The notes under the pieces were generated by a model. The model worked only from the letters and a program-made list of their open reading frames with translations, did not search any database and was not told where the DNA came from. Position numbers and translations under genes: made by a program. This document shows positions 18,417 to 27,613 of a DNA stretch of 64,000 nt, in pieces. This stretch comes from Peptococcaceae bacterium (GTDB taxonomy: Bacteria; Bacillota; Desulfotomaculia; Desulfotomaculales; JACDOK01): positions 17,106 to 81,105 of the forward strand of contig JACDOK010000006.1 in NCBI GenBank assembly GCA_017656185.1, written 5' to 3'. How positions within the stretch are numbered: position 1 is the first letter of the stretch; each line of letters begins with the position of its first letter.

Positions 18417-19331
18417 ATGTATTTGTCTCTCGCCGAAACATTTGTAAACCCATTAGCTCTTTTCACCATCAGCATTGCTGTGGGATTACTAATGAGGTTT
18501 ACGGGACCGACCGGGTCCCTGCTGTTGACCCCGGCCCTGAACATTTTCGGGGTACCGATGAGTTTTGCGGTAGGCACCAGCATTACCTGTCTTTTCGGTA
18601 AAGGTATTATGGAAACTTTCCGCAGAGACGCATTCCGCGATCTCGACCTTAAAGCGGCTGTACTCCTCGGTTTGCAGGCCGCAGCCGGTATCAGCCTGGG
18701 GAAAGTGGTACTCCTGACCATGGCCGATCTCAATATCTCCGGCGTAATCGTACGCTGGATATACGCAGCTCTCTTCTTCCCGGCCCTTATTGCCCTTTGG
18801 CAGCACAGGTGGCAACCGGCAAAGGTCGACCGGCTGGCCTACCGTTCGAACATCCTTCTACCCCTGGTCGCCCTGGCTGCAGGACTGTTTACAGCCATTG
18901 TAGGAGCGCACGGGTTGCTTCTTTTAGGCCCGGCACTGGTACTGCTGGGAGTCACGCCCCGCAGCATACCGGCCACCGGAGCACTGGCCTTTCTTATCGC
19001 CTCCGGTTGGGGAGCATTCTCCTACGCTTTCGGCGGGCGGGTGGAGACTCTGCTGGCGCTCCTGCTTCTCGTAGGCATCACTCTTGGCGACCAAATGGGA
19101 GGCTATCTCAAACAGGCCCATAGCGAGGTTTTACGCCGGGCCCTCAGTACCGTCCTGGTGCCCGCTGCCGCAGCCGTACTGCTGAAACAGTGCGGTCTTA
19201 CCACCCCTGCGGGCTATCTGATCTGGGGTGCCAGTGGACTTATCATCCTTGCCGGCCTGGTTGGGGCTATGTTCGGATCGACCTCAAAACAAGATCTGGT
19301 CTTTCAGAACCAAAGCCATGTTTGGCGTTAA
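18417..19331 (+). CDS. TSUP (TauE/SafE) family anion exporter
   Basis: A 304-residue polytopic protein. The half-repeats are GLLMRFTGPTGSLLLTPALNIFGVP and GLFTAIVGAHGLLLLGPALVLLGVTP, more diverged from the GVGGGF core than the other three TSUP proteins here. That divergence suggests a different substrate or role. The ATG follows AAAGGATG. It lies 70 bp upstream of an SLC13-type permease and is likely in one transcript with the small membrane protein before it. Confidence 0.85.
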   Translation: MYLSLAETFVNPLALFTISIAVGLLMRFTGPTGSLLLTPALNIFGVPMSFAVGTSITCLFGKGIMETFRRDAFRDLDLKAAVLLGLQAAAGISLGKVVLLTMADLNISGVIVRWIYAALFFPALIALWQHRWQPAKVDRLAYRSNILLPLVALAAGLFTAIVGAHGLLLLGPALVLLGVTPRSIPATGALAFLIASGWGAFSYAFGGRVETLLALLLLVGITLGDQMGGYLKQAHSEVLRRALSTVLVPAAAAVLLKQCGLTTPAGYLIWGASGLIILAGLVGAMFGSTSKQDLVFQNQSHVWR

Positions 19332-19414
19332 ACCGGTCGCAACAGTAAAACCGGTAACAACCGATCCAGAACATCACACTAAATATTACGGAGACGAAAG
19401 GAGTGCATATTAAT

Positions 19415-20854
19415 ATGGAACCTTCGGTCAGCCCGGAACCTTCCCCGCGCTACAGTTTCGGGACCTTAATTAAGGACCGTAAATGGTTTTTAGTGGCGGT
19501 CAGCATCGCCGTCATTATCTGCCTGCTGCCGACACCGGAGGGCCTTTCGGTGGAGGGTAAATATGCCCTGGCCTTGATGAGCTTTGTCGTCGTCTGCTTC
19601 TTTACCGAGGCCATCCCCCTGCCAGCCGTGGCCCTGACAATCGGTTCTTATCAGGTTCTTATGGGCATCACCACTTTCCGTGAAGTACCCAAAACCTTTA
19701 TGGCCGATGCCGTAGCCTTCATCATGGGCGCTTTGATGATCGGTGCCGTACTGGTCAGGCATGGTATTCACAACCGCATCGCACTTTTTATCCTGCGCTT
19801 GTCCGGTACTAATGTAACCCGCGTCTCTTTTGGTATCGTTACTTTCTGTGCCCTTTGCGCCGGTTTTGTCTCGGAACACGCCACCGCCACTATTATGCTG
19901 CCGGTCGGCATGGGTATCGTGGCATTGAGCGGCGGCATCGAAAAAGTACCGCGCCTGGGCAAAATGTTGATGCTCTGCATCGCTTACGGCTGTGTCATCG
20001 GCGGTCTGGCTTCGCCCTCCGGCGGCGCCCGCAACGCCCTGATGATCGGTTTTCTGCAGCAGTACGATATTACCGTCACTTACGGGCAGTGGCTTTTGAT
20101 GTGTTTCCCGTTTACCCTGCTTATGATCCCCGTCGTGGTCTTCTGGCTTAACAAGTTCTTTAAACCCGAAGTCAAAGACCTCGGCCCGGCGGTAGAAAAA
20201 ATTAAGACTGACATGGCCAAAGAAGGCGGCCTGACCACGCAGGGTAAGATGGCCCTGGGCCTGTTTATAGCGGTGCTCTTCCTCTGGATCACCCAGAGCC
20301 ACCACATCGGTCTCGGCAACATCGCCGTTATGGGTGCTATTGTGGCCTTAATCCTCGGCCTGGTGGACTGGAAGTTTATCGAAAAGCAGACCCAATGGGG
20401 CGTAGTGATCCTGTACGCCGGAGCCATCTCGATGGGCTGCATGCTTGAAAAGACAGGCGCAGCCCTGTGGTTGGCCCAGAAACTTCTAGCTATCGCCGGA
20501 TTTTTCGGGATTTCCAAAGACCTGCCGCTTATCGCTGCCACCAGTACCATTACCGCTATTACCACCAACATGATGGCCGACGGCCCGACGGTAGCGGTAC
20601 TAGGTCCTATCCTGTTGAAAACCGCCGAGCTTTCCGGCACTTCACCGATAGCCCTCGGTATCGCGACCTCTCTCGCCGCGGCCTTTGCCTACGTGCTCAT
20701 CATCGGTACACCGGCCAACGCCATCGTTTATGGTCCAGGATATCTGAAGGCCAGCGATTATCTTAAGGCCGGATTCCCCTTATTCTTACTTTCCCTGGTC
20801 GTGATGCTGCTGTTGATTGTGGGTACCTGGTGGAAAGTGCTGGGTATCTGGTAG
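19415..20854 (+). CDS. SLC13/DASS-family anion permease
   Basis: About 479 residues with 11-13 hydrophobic helices, of the divalent anion:sodium symporter type (sulfate, dicarboxylates). Supporting stretches are FFTEAIPLPAVALTIG, FVSEHATATIMLPVGMGIV, GGLASPSGGARNALMIGFL and the C-terminal TNMMADGPTVAVLGPILL and IGTPANAIVYGPGYLKASDYLKAGF. In the genomic setting sulfate import is attractive, but C4-dicarboxylates cannot be excluded. I prefer the ATG at 19415 over the GTG at 19403, because GAAAGGAG runs up to that GTG. It is followed by a hairpin and a CBS gene. Confidence 0.88.
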   Translation: MEPSVSPEPSPRYSFGTLIKDRKWFLVAVSIAVIICLLPTPEGLSVEGKYALALMSFVVVCFFTEAIPLPAVALTIGSYQVLMGITTFREVPKTFMADAVAFIMGALMIGAVLVRHGIHNRIALFILRLSGTNVTRVSFGIVTFCALCAGFVSEHATATIMLPVGMGIVALSGGIEKVPRLGKMLMLCIAYGCVIGGLASPSGGARNALMIGFLQQYDITVTYGQWLLMCFPFTLLMIPVVVFWLNKFFKPEVKDLGPAVEKIKTDMAKEGGLTTQGKMALGLFIAVLFLWITQSHHIGLGNIAVMGAIVALILGLVDWKFIEKQTQWGVVILYAGAISMGCMLEKTGAALWLAQKLLAIAGFFGISKDLPLIAATSTITAITTNMMADGPTVAVLGPILLKTAELSGTSPIALGIATSLAAAFAYVLIIGTPANAIVYGPGYLKASDYLKAGFPLFLLSLVVMLLLIVGTWWKVLGIW

Positions 20855-20865
20855 TACCACCCCGG

Positions 20866-20886
20866 CGGGAGGGGCTTCCCCTCCCG
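20866..20886 (+). terminator. Hairpin after the SLC13 permease
   Basis: CGGGAGGGG/CCCCTCCCG with a 3-base loop directly downstream of the permease stop. Only a weak pyrimidine tract (TCCTCTTC) follows, so it may attenuate transcription or protect the mRNA 3' end instead of ending transcription. Confidence 0.55.
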
Positions 20887-20957
20887 TCCTCTTCATCTAA
20901 ATCAAAGGTGATACAGATCAAGTCTTAGCAGATCGCGAAAGGGTGAATAGCAGACCT

Positions 20958-21476
20958 ATGCCGCACGATAAGTCCGTTAAGGATTTGATGCTGCCCCTCG
21001 CCGACTGCCCGGCGGTATCCCCCGACGATACGGTACAGCGTGCCGTCACGCTGCTCAAGAAAGGAGCGGTATCGGGGCACCAGTTTGTTTTGGTCATGAA
21101 TGACAGCGGGCAACCGGTCGGTCTCCTCAGCCGGCGGGCGCTGCTCAGGATCCTGGAACCTAAATTTGTAGTCACCGACCGGTGGGCCCTGCCGGTGTTT
21201 TGGAACGGTTTTTTTACCGATAAATGCAAAGAAGAAGCCAAAAAGAAAGTGAAAGACATTATGCGGCCCATCAACGTTCTGACCGTGGAAACGGATGACC
21301 CCATCACCAAGGCGCTGCATATTATGGTCAGCAACCATATAGGCATTCTTCCGGTCCTCAAGGATGGTAAAGTAGTGGGAGTTTTACGTCTCCACGAAAT
21401 CTTTCAGGAATTTGCCGGTCTCGTTGCCGATCCGGATATTAAAACACAACCTGTAAGCAGGAACAACCGGGGTTAA
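20958..21476 (+). CDS. Paired-CBS-domain protein (FWxGxFT subtype)
   Basis: About 172 residues with two CBS motifs (SVKDLMLPLADCPAVSPDDTVQRAVTLL and KVKDIMRPINVLTVETDDPITKALHIM). Between them lies the unusual segment WALPVFWNGFFTDKCKEEA, shared with two other CBS proteins here (26290 and 28909). CBS pairs usually bind adenine nucleotides such as AMP or ATP and control partner proteins. Its position between the SLC13 and ArsB-like carriers suggests it senses energy state for transport. The start is either the GTG at 20943 or the ATG at 20958. Confidence 0.85.
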   Translation: MPHDKSVKDLMLPLADCPAVSPDDTVQRAVTLLKKGAVSGHQFVLVMNDSGQPVGLLSRRALLRILEPKFVVTDRWALPVFWNGFFTDKCKEEAKKKVKDIMRPINVLTVETDDPITKALHIMVSNHIGILPVLKDGKVVGVLRLHEIFQEFAGLVADPDIKTQPVSRNNRG

Positions 21477-21591
21477 TGGATAAATGGTATATGGTACCCT
21501 TTCTCTATGATATCCTTTTAATATAGTACCCTCTGGAGCAGCAACGAGCCGGCTGTCAGTCTCATATTTTTGAGGAGGGGAGTAGAAAGCA

Positions 21592-23031
21592 ATGGAGCAC
21601 CACTCGATTTTGGCCATACCGGAACACATGCAGGTAACTTTTGCCGCCGCCATTTTTTTGCTTACGTATGCCGTCATCGTATCGGAGAAAATTCACCGTG
21701 CGGTGGCCGCTTTCATCGGCGCCGCCGTTCTGGTTATCACCGGAATACTGACGCCGGAACTGGCCGTCCATTACGTGGATTGGAATACCATCGGACTGCT
21801 GGTTGGTATGATGATAATTGTCGGGGTTACACGCGAGACCGGTGTCTTTGAATTTTTGGCCATCAAGGCCGCTAAGATGGCTCACGGCCGGCCGCTGGCC
21901 ATTATGGCTTCACTGGCACTGGTTACCGCCGTCCTGTCGGCCCTGCTTGATAACGTAACGACCGTACTGCTCATTGTACCGGTAACCTTCGCCATCGCGC
22001 GCAAGCTGGAATTGAGCCCCATCCCGTTCTTAATTGTAGAAATCCTCTCTTCCAACATCGGCGGTACGGCCACACTGATCGGCGACCCCCCCAACATTAT
22101 GATCGGCAGTGCCACCCACCTCGGCTTCCTGGACTTTGTCATCAATTTGACACCGGTTGTAATCTTAATACACGTAACGACAGTCTTCATTTGCCAGCTT
22201 ATTTATAAGCGTAAGATGTTGGTAACACCGGAAATACAGCAGCGCATTTACGAAATCGATGAGACCCAGGAATTAAAAGACATTCCGTTAATGAAGAAAT
22301 GCCTATTCGCCCTTGGTGTAACCATAACGGGCTTCTTCCTGCACCAGTTCCTCGGCCTAGAGTCAAGCGTCATCGCATTAAGCGGTGCCAGTTTGCTGCT
22401 TCTGATCACCAGAGCCGACCCCGAACACCCGCTGCATACCGTGGAGTGGCCGGTAATTTTCTTCTTTATCGGCCTGTTTGTGGTTGTCGGCGCCCTGGAA
22501 GAAGTCGGCATCATCGAGGCCTTAGCCCACTATGCCCTTGAAATTACGGGCGGCATAGTCGTACCTACCGGTATGTTGATCCTGTGGATTTCGGCCCTGG
22601 CCTCCGCTTTTGTCGATAACATACCGTTCGTCGCCACGATGATCCCGCTGATTAAAAACATGGCCTTAGAAAATGCCGACATCAATGCTATGCAGAACTT
22701 CCTGTGGTGGTCCCTATCCCTGGGGGCCTGCCTCGGCGGCAACGGCACCATTATCGGGGCCTCGGCCAATGTCGTGGTCATCGGAATGGCTGAAAAACGC
22801 GGCAGCCGTATTACCTTTATCAATTTCTTTAAAATCGCCTTTCCGCTGATGATCATGTCTATCATTATATCTACCGGTTACCTGCTCGTCTGGTATTACC
22901 TGCACACCACGGTAGCCCTAGTCAGCACGCTGGTAGTAGCATTAGCTGTGGCCGGTATTCTCAGCATCTTCAATAAACGACTGGCCAAACAAAGCGTGCG
23001 GCACGATGCCGATCAAATCAAGAGTGCCTAG
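21592..23031 (+). CDS. ArsB/NhaD-type ion transporter
   Basis: A 479-residue protein with about 12 transmembrane helices. Family motifs are SALLDNVTTVLLIVPVTFAIA, SSNIGGTATLIGDPPNIMIG, SAFVDNIPFVATMIPLIKNMA and LGACLGGNGTIIGASANVVVIGMAE, repeated in two halves as in the ArsB/NhaD/P-protein group. Such proteins carry arsenite, sodium or unknown anions; the substrate cannot be read from sequence. The ATG is preceded by GAGGAGGGG. It ends just before a strong terminator that separates it from the kinase-regulator pair. Confidence 0.88.
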   Translation: MEHHSILAIPEHMQVTFAAAIFLLTYAVIVSEKIHRAVAAFIGAAVLVITGILTPELAVHYVDWNTIGLLVGMMIIVGVTRETGVFEFLAIKAAKMAHGRPLAIMASLALVTAVLSALLDNVTTVLLIVPVTFAIARKLELSPIPFLIVEILSSNIGGTATLIGDPPNIMIGSATHLGFLDFVINLTPVVILIHVTTVFICQLIYKRKMLVTPEIQQRIYEIDETQELKDIPLMKKCLFALGVTITGFFLHQFLGLESSVIALSGASLLLLITRADPEHPLHTVEWPVIFFFIGLFVVVGALEEVGIIEALAHYALEITGGIVVPTGMLILWISALASAFVDNIPFVATMIPLIKNMALENADINAMQNFLWWSLSLGACLGGNGTIIGASANVVVIGMAEKRGSRITFINFFKIAFPLMIMSIIISTGYLLVWYYLHTTVALVSTLVVALAVAGILSIFNKRLAKQSVRHDADQIKSA

Positions 23032-23055
23032 GCAATACAGCATTAAGCAATGAAC

Positions 23056-23112
23056 AGGCACCCGGCACTCAGGTAAGCCGGAAATGCAAGCAAACCTGAG
23101 TGCTGGGTGCCT
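23056..23112 (+). terminator. Strong terminator sharing the CACTCAG/CTGAGTGCTGGG repeat
   Basis: AGGCACCCGGCACTCAGGT pairs with ACCTGAGTGCTGGGTGCCT over 19 positions with one G-T pair, then TTTCTTT. The arms contain the same core as the dispersed repeats at 26054, 59733, 60057, 63555 and 63955. Confidence 0.88.
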
Positions 23113-23170
23113 TTCTTTAAAAAGAAACACCTTATGTTTGTTATCCCGGGAAAGGTAGATGACGTAAAAC

Positions 23171-24706
23171 ATGCTGCCGATTTTTGTACGCCGCAGTCTC
23201 AGTTTTCAAATTACCGTCATTATCTTAATCATTCTGGGCGTCCCTATCCTGGTAATGCTCTACGACATTTTTTACGCCGCCAAGACGGACCAAATGCTCT
23301 TGGTAAACAAAGAAGAACGATTGGCTACCATTGTCCGTTTCTTAGACGTGCAGCTAACCAGCAACCTTCCGAAAGAACTACCTAAAGATCCCGAAGAACA
23401 GGGCAGGCTTTTAAAACAATCCTTTGATGCTATCGCACAGCCCCTGGTGCAGCAGTATCCAGGCGTCAGATTGGGCCTATATGTCCCTGCCAACGATACC
23501 ATGAGTGTACAGGGTTTTTTGCATAATTACCGCGTGTTATCACCCGAGGAACAGGCCATCCGCCAACAAAGGATCAGGGAAGAAGCATCTTCGGGTATCA
23601 AGGCGGTCCTTGCCAGCGGCGAGCCTCTGGCAAGGCTGGCGGGTAGCCCGGATGACCAGTTTTTCGAGCACCTGGTTCCGATTATCCTTAATGAACAGGT
23701 AGCGGCAGTGGTCTGGGCCGAAGAAAGGCTTAATCCCATTTTTACCAAAAGCCGCCATTTCCGTATGGTCACCCGCTGTCTGACCATCCTGGGTTTTTTC
23801 GTCGGAGCGGCCGGAGCCCTGGTAATCATCCTTAATATCACCCGGCGCGTCGAACAGATCAGGCAGGGGCTAATGAAAATTACCCAAAATTTTGACTGCC
23901 GCATCCCCAACCTGCCGGGAGAATGGGGTCAAATTGTCGAAGAAATAAACAATATGGCGGCATCCCTGCAGAAAAAAGAAAAACTGGAAGAGCAGGTGCG
24001 GCGGTCCGCCAACCTGGCATCTTTGGGGCGGCTGGTGACCGGCATAGCCCATGAGCTGCGGAACCCTATCGGCATTATCAAGGCATCTATTCAGCTTATG
24101 GAAAGAGATCCCCAGCTGGCTGCCGGGGTCAAGGAATACACCACCGTTATCAAGGAGCAGGTTGACAGGCAGAACCGGGTGATTACCGAGCTGCTGGAAT
24201 TCGGTCGTCCCAGCAGGCAGATTATCCAGCCGCTGAACCTCAACCAGCTTCTGAAATCGGTTTTAACCTTTACGGAGCCCCTTCTCCGCCAGCATCATAT
24301 TACTTTGCAGCTTAACACCTCCGATGACCTGCCCCAGGTAGAAGGCGACGGAGAGAAGATCAAACAGGTGTTTGTCAACCTTATTTTCAATGCCGTACAA
24401 GCCATGCCGGAAGGAGGCCGCTTGACCATATCGTCTTATCGGGACGGGTCCAACGTAGTAATGACATTTGCGGATACCGGGCCGGGTATTCCCAAAGAGA
24501 ATCTGCCGCACATTTTTGATCCCTACTTTACCACAAAAGAAACCGGCAGCGGATTGGGTCTGGCTATTTGTCATCAAATCGTCAAGCTGCACGACGGCAG
24601 CATCCAAGCCGTAAACGTGCATCCTCACGGGGCGAAACTCATTATTTCATTACCCGTTATGAAAGGTGATGGAAAGAGCTATGAAACCCAAAATTCTGAT
24701 CATTGA
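23171..24706 (+). CDS. Membrane sensor histidine kinase
   Basis: A 511-residue kinase. TM helices at about 13-33 and 201-222 flank an extracytoplasmic sensor of ~165 residues; then a HAMP-like linker, the HisKA box GIAHELRNPIG (His near 294), and an HATPase domain with NLIFNAVQAMPEGG, DTGPGIPKEN and GSGLGLAICHQIV. The sensor (YPGVRLGLYVPANDTMSVQGFLHNYRVLSPEEQ) is clearly paralogous to that of the kinase at 34192, so both may see related signals. It overlaps its NtrC-type regulator by 26 bases. No good ribosome binding site is seen before the ATG. Confidence 0.92.
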   Translation: MLPIFVRRSLSFQITVIILIILGVPILVMLYDIFYAAKTDQMLLVNKEERLATIVRFLDVQLTSNLPKELPKDPEEQGRLLKQSFDAIAQPLVQQYPGVRLGLYVPANDTMSVQGFLHNYRVLSPEEQAIRQQRIREEASSGIKAVLASGEPLARLAGSPDDQFFEHLVPIILNEQVAAVVWAEERLNPIFTKSRHFRMVTRCLTILGFFVGAAGALVIILNITRRVEQIRQGLMKITQNFDCRIPNLPGEWGQIVEEINNMAASLQKKEKLEEQVRRSANLASLGRLVTGIAHELRNPIGIIKASIQLMERDPQLAAGVKEYTTVIKEQVDRQNRVITELLEFGRPSRQIIQPLNLNQLLKSVLTFTEPLLRQHHITLQLNTSDDLPQVEGDGEKIKQVFVNLIFNAVQAMPEGGRLTISSYRDGSNVVMTFADTGPGIPKENLPHIFDPYFTTKETGSGLGLAICHQIVKLHDGSIQAVNVHPHGAKLIISLPVMKGDGKSYETQNSDH

Positions 24707-26027
24707 TGACGAGGAATACATGTGCTGGGCCATTCAACGGGCCATGGAACAGGAAGGATACGAAGCCGTTTCTGCTACCAGCGGAGCAGCAGGATTGGAT
24801 ATCCTAAATGAGAATGGCGCATCACTCGTAATTGTCGACCTCAAAATGCCCGACATGGACGGTATCGAAGTCCTAAAACGCATCAAGAAAAACCATCCCA
24901 AAATCCCGGTAATTCTCATTACCGCTCACGGCACCATAGAAACGGCCATCGAGGCTATGAAGATCGGTGCCTCTGACTATATCACCAAACCCTTTGACCT
25001 GGACGAGCTGGTCATTGTTGTTAAAAAGACCCTGCAGGTCAGTAAGCTGATGAACGAGGTGCGTTTCCTGCGTTCCGAGCTCACCAAGGAACACGGTACG
25101 ATGATCGGTGAAAGCCCCGCCTTTGTCGAAGTCAAACAGTTGATTGAAAAAGTTGCCCCTACCGACGCCCCTGTCCTTATTACCGGGGAGAGCGGAACCG
25201 GTAAAGAGGTGGCTGCCGTAGCGCTTCATAACCTCAGCCACCGTAAGGAAGAACCCTTTGTGGCTATCAACTGCGCCGCCTTACCCGAGCACCTGTTGGA
25301 AAGTGAGCTCTTCGGCCACGAAAAGGGCGCCTTTACCGGGGCTACGTCTAAAAAGCTGGGGCGTTTTCAGCTGGCTGACAAGGGCACGATATTCTTGGAC
25401 GAAATCGCCGAAATGTCGCCGTCTATGCAGGCCAAGCTGCTCCGTTTCCTGCAAAATCAAACTTTTGAACGGGTGGGGGGTACCAAGACCATCAAAACCG
25501 ACACCCGTATTATCGCCGCTACCAATCGCGATTTAAAAGAGGCCGTCCAAAAAGGCTTGTTCCGGGAGGACCTTTATTACCGGCTCAACGTCATCACGAT
25601 CCACCTGCCGCCATTAAGAGAACGAAAGGACGATATTCCCCTCCTCGCCCGGCATTTTATCACCACATTACGCACTCTTTATCACGATACCACCATCTCA
25701 CCCGACGCTCTGGCATTGATGCAGCAGTACCACTGGCCCGGCAACATCCGGGAACTGCGCAATGTTATCGAACGGGCGTTGATCCTTTGTACCGATAACC
25801 GTATCAGACCGTGTCACCTGCCCAAGGAACTTCAGAATACACAACCGGTCCGGGAAAGCGAAAGCCAGATTGACCTTCCCCCCGAAGGTATCAACCTTGA
25901 TGATGTAGAACGCCAGCTGATCCACAAAGCGCTGGAGAGGGCAAACGGTAATCAGACGCAGGCCGCCCGCCTGCTGGGCATAACCAGGGCTACTTTGATA
26001 TACCGCATGCAGAAGTATGGGTTATGA
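24681..26027 (+). CDS. Sigma-54-dependent response regulator (NtrC/AtoC type)
   Basis: About 448 residues. Receiver domain: KILIIDDEEYMCW and the phosphoacceptor Asp in VIVDLKMPDMDG. AAA+ domain: Walker A GESGTGKE, the GAFTGA loop that contacts sigma-54, Walker B TIFLDEIAEM, and WPGNIRELRNVIERA. DNA-binding: a Fis-type C-terminal helix-turn-helix, NGNQTQAARLLGITRATLIYRM. The start at 24681 follows GGAAAG. It is the natural candidate for activating the sigma-54 promoter at 28625 with rpoN of this window; that link is inference. Confidence 0.95.
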   Translation: MKPKILIIDDEEYMCWAIQRAMEQEGYEAVSATSGAAGLDILNENGASLVIVDLKMPDMDGIEVLKRIKKNHPKIPVILITAHGTIETAIEAMKIGASDYITKPFDLDELVIVVKKTLQVSKLMNEVRFLRSELTKEHGTMIGESPAFVEVKQLIEKVAPTDAPVLITGESGTGKEVAAVALHNLSHRKEEPFVAINCAALPEHLLESELFGHEKGAFTGATSKKLGRFQLADKGTIFLDEIAEMSPSMQAKLLRFLQNQTFERVGGTKTIKTDTRIIAATNRDLKEAVQKGLFREDLYYRLNVITIHLPPLRERKDDIPLLARHFITTLRTLYHDTTISPDALALMQQYHWPGNIRELRNVIERALILCTDNRIRPCHLPKELQNTQPVRESESQIDLPPEGINLDDVERQLIHKALERANGNQTQAARLLGITRATLIYRMQKYGL

Positions 26028-26053
26028 TACGTCCGCTTCGCTCACTTTCATTC

Positions 26054-26153
26054 GCCCAGCACTCAGGGCTGAACAAGTTGCTTTGGAGCACTGTAGTAAT
26101 CGCTGGTAACAGGCCGGGTATTTGAACCTTATATTGTTGACTGAGTGCTGGGC
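26054..26153. repeat. Dispersed inverted-repeat element, 100-bp form
   Basis: GCCCAGCACTCAG (26054) and CTGAGTGCTGGGC (26141) bound a 100-bp element in the gap between convergent genes. Only the arms and a short ATTGTT before the right arm resemble the 102-bp copy at 59733. No gene is seen between 26028 and 26289. Confidence 0.7.
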
Positions 26154-26270
26154 TGATCTTCGCCCTTCGTCGTTCTTTTGAATAGGCTCCAAGTTCGCGC
26201 TCCGGGAATCCCCCGTGGACATCTACATTCATTTTCATTCTTCGTGGTACTGATATACTCAGTATGGGAA

Positions 26271-26302
26271 ACTGTTTACTGTTTACTGTTTACTGTTTAC
26301 TG
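26271..26302. repeat. Heptad repeat (GTTTACT)4 at the CBS gene end
   Basis: ACTG(TTTACTG)4 in tandem. It overlaps the stop codon of the minus-strand CBS gene ending at 26290, where it reads (GTAAACA)n. Confidence 0.75.
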
Positions 26303-26778
26303 CCTAACTCCGCGGCGTCGCGTAAAATCTCCCTAAAGACCTGCGCGGCTTCAACGATACCGACCATCCGATTACCATCCATAACGGCCACGGCTGGTAT
26401 CTTCGTTCTGTTAAAGACATAAACCACCCGCATCAGGTTATGGTCGTTCTGTACGCCGATCATTTCTTTGGGCGCAACAAATTCCGAAACCATTTTCCGT
26501 TTTAGGTGCCGGATGCGTTCCTCCCAAAGACCTTCCCAAAACACCGGCACCGACCACAAACTAATGTGAAAAGCCCCGGGTTCCATGGCATCAAAGACAC
26601 CGCGGATGCTTATTAAACCAACCGGTACGCCGCCATCTTCCACAACAGCGCAGCCCGAGTTATTCCCTTCCTTACGAGAGGCATAAAGCTGCTGCACCAC
26701 CTTAAACATATTGTCTCGTATGCCGACCCAGGGAAACTGTGTTAAAGGTTTCATAATGTCCCGAACTTTCTTATCCAC
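26290..26778 (-). CDS. Paired-CBS-domain protein (FWxGLW subtype)
   Basis: About 162 residues with two CBS motifs (KKVRDIMKPLTQFPWVGIRDNMFKVV and KRKMVSEFVAPKEMIGVQNDHNLMRVV) and the shared central segment LWSVPVFWEGLWEERI. It is a paralogue of the CBS proteins at 20958 and 28909. The listed ATG at 26808 has no ribosome binding site, while the GTG at 26778 follows GGAAGGTGAGG, so I use the latter. It is the third gene of the sigma-54-driven TSUP-CHP02186-CBS operon. The CBS region probably binds a nucleotide; its target is presumably the transporter. Confidence 0.83.
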   Translation of the reverse strand: MDKKVRDIMKPLTQFPWVGIRDNMFKVVQQLYASRKEGNNSGCAVVEDGGVPVGLISIRGVFDAMEPGAFHISLWSVPVFWEGLWEERIRHLKRKMVSEFVAPKEMIGVQNDHNLMRVVYVFNRTKIPAVAVMDGNRMVGIVEAAQVFREILRDAAELGSKQ

Positions 26779-26815
26779 AGCCTCACCTTCCTTAACAAAA
26801 TATCCCATAATTGTT

Positions 26816-27613
26816 CTAAAGGCCAGCAGTGCGCCTTAACAGGTACAACAGATGAGCCATTAGGAAGCTTGCTCCTATGGCGGTTATCACCGCTGTTACC
26901 CCGTACCAGCCCGGCGTTTCTTCCGCCGATTTGCGCAGCAAATCAAGAAAACTCGTTTCTTTTACCTGCATTATCTGCTGCACGCTTTCCACGACTTCCG
27001 TCCCTTTAACGGCATAAGCAGTAATGGTAATCTTACCCGGAGGTGTGTTACCGGGAAGCCGGAGCGTTCCGGCATAGGTCAAACCGTTTCTTTGAATACT
27101 GCTCGCAAAATAATATTTCCCGTCCTGTTTTTGCAGCTGTATGGCACGCCGTACATAGGGCAGAGCTTCACTGGGAGGCAAACTTCTAAGGATTTCACCT
27201 GTTCGTATGGTGCACCCACCCCCCCGGGGAGCAGACAAATCAGATTCGTTGAGCCCCAAACTTTGACACAGCCCCCGGTCCGTAAAGTCTACCCTGCCGT
27301 CAGAAAGCACTTGATAAAATCCCGGTAACCCCGTCACCGCAACTGCCTTACCCTTAACCCACATTAGACCCGGCTTGTGGTTAACCAGGTAAATGTCCTG
27401 CTCCTCTGCCATGGCTTTGACCACTACGGCACAATTCTCATCCGGCAGGCTTCCTGCAAAACGTACCTGTTTACCCGTAAAGTTTTCATCAATTTGAACG
27501 GTCTTGACATCGGTAAAGAAAGTGAAGTCGTCCTGTGCCCAGCACCAGGAAGACCCGCCAGGACATAAAAGCAGTCCCGAAAGAAAGCATATTATGGCAG
27601 TGATATGTCGCAA
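26816..27613 (-). CDS. CHP02186-type membrane-anchored protein
   Basis: A 265-residue paralogue of the protein at 10972. Only the last part of the listed ORF is real: its first 143 codons are an out-of-frame reading of the TSUP gene. A TTG at 27613, behind GGAGGAGG, begins a signal peptide (RHITAIICFLSGLLLCPGGSSWCWA). The body has GKQVRFAGSLPDENCAVVVKAM and LPGFYQVLSDG, and a C-terminal helix (GWYGVTAVITAIGASFLMAHLLYLL) with a basic end. The start overlaps the TSUP end by 22 bases, implying coupled translation. Function unknown. Confidence 0.82.
   Translation of the reverse strand: MRHITAIICFLSGLLLCPGGSSWCWAQDDFTFFTDVKTVQIDENFTGKQVRFAGSLPDENCAVVVKAMAEEQDIYLVNHKPGLMWVKGKAVAVTGLPGFYQVLSDGRVDFTDRGLCQSLGLNESDLSAPRGGGCTIRTGEILRSLPPSEALPYVRRAIQLQKQDGKYYFASSIQRNGLTYAGTLRLPGNTPPGKITITAYAVKGTEVVESVQQIMQVKETSFLDLLRKSAEETPGWYGVTAVITAIGASFLMAHLLYLLRRTAGL

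Noticed and set aside
26022-26238. Short minus-strand ORFs between the sigma-54 regulator and the CBS gene
   Set aside because: They span the dispersed repeat element and have no recognisable protein motif.
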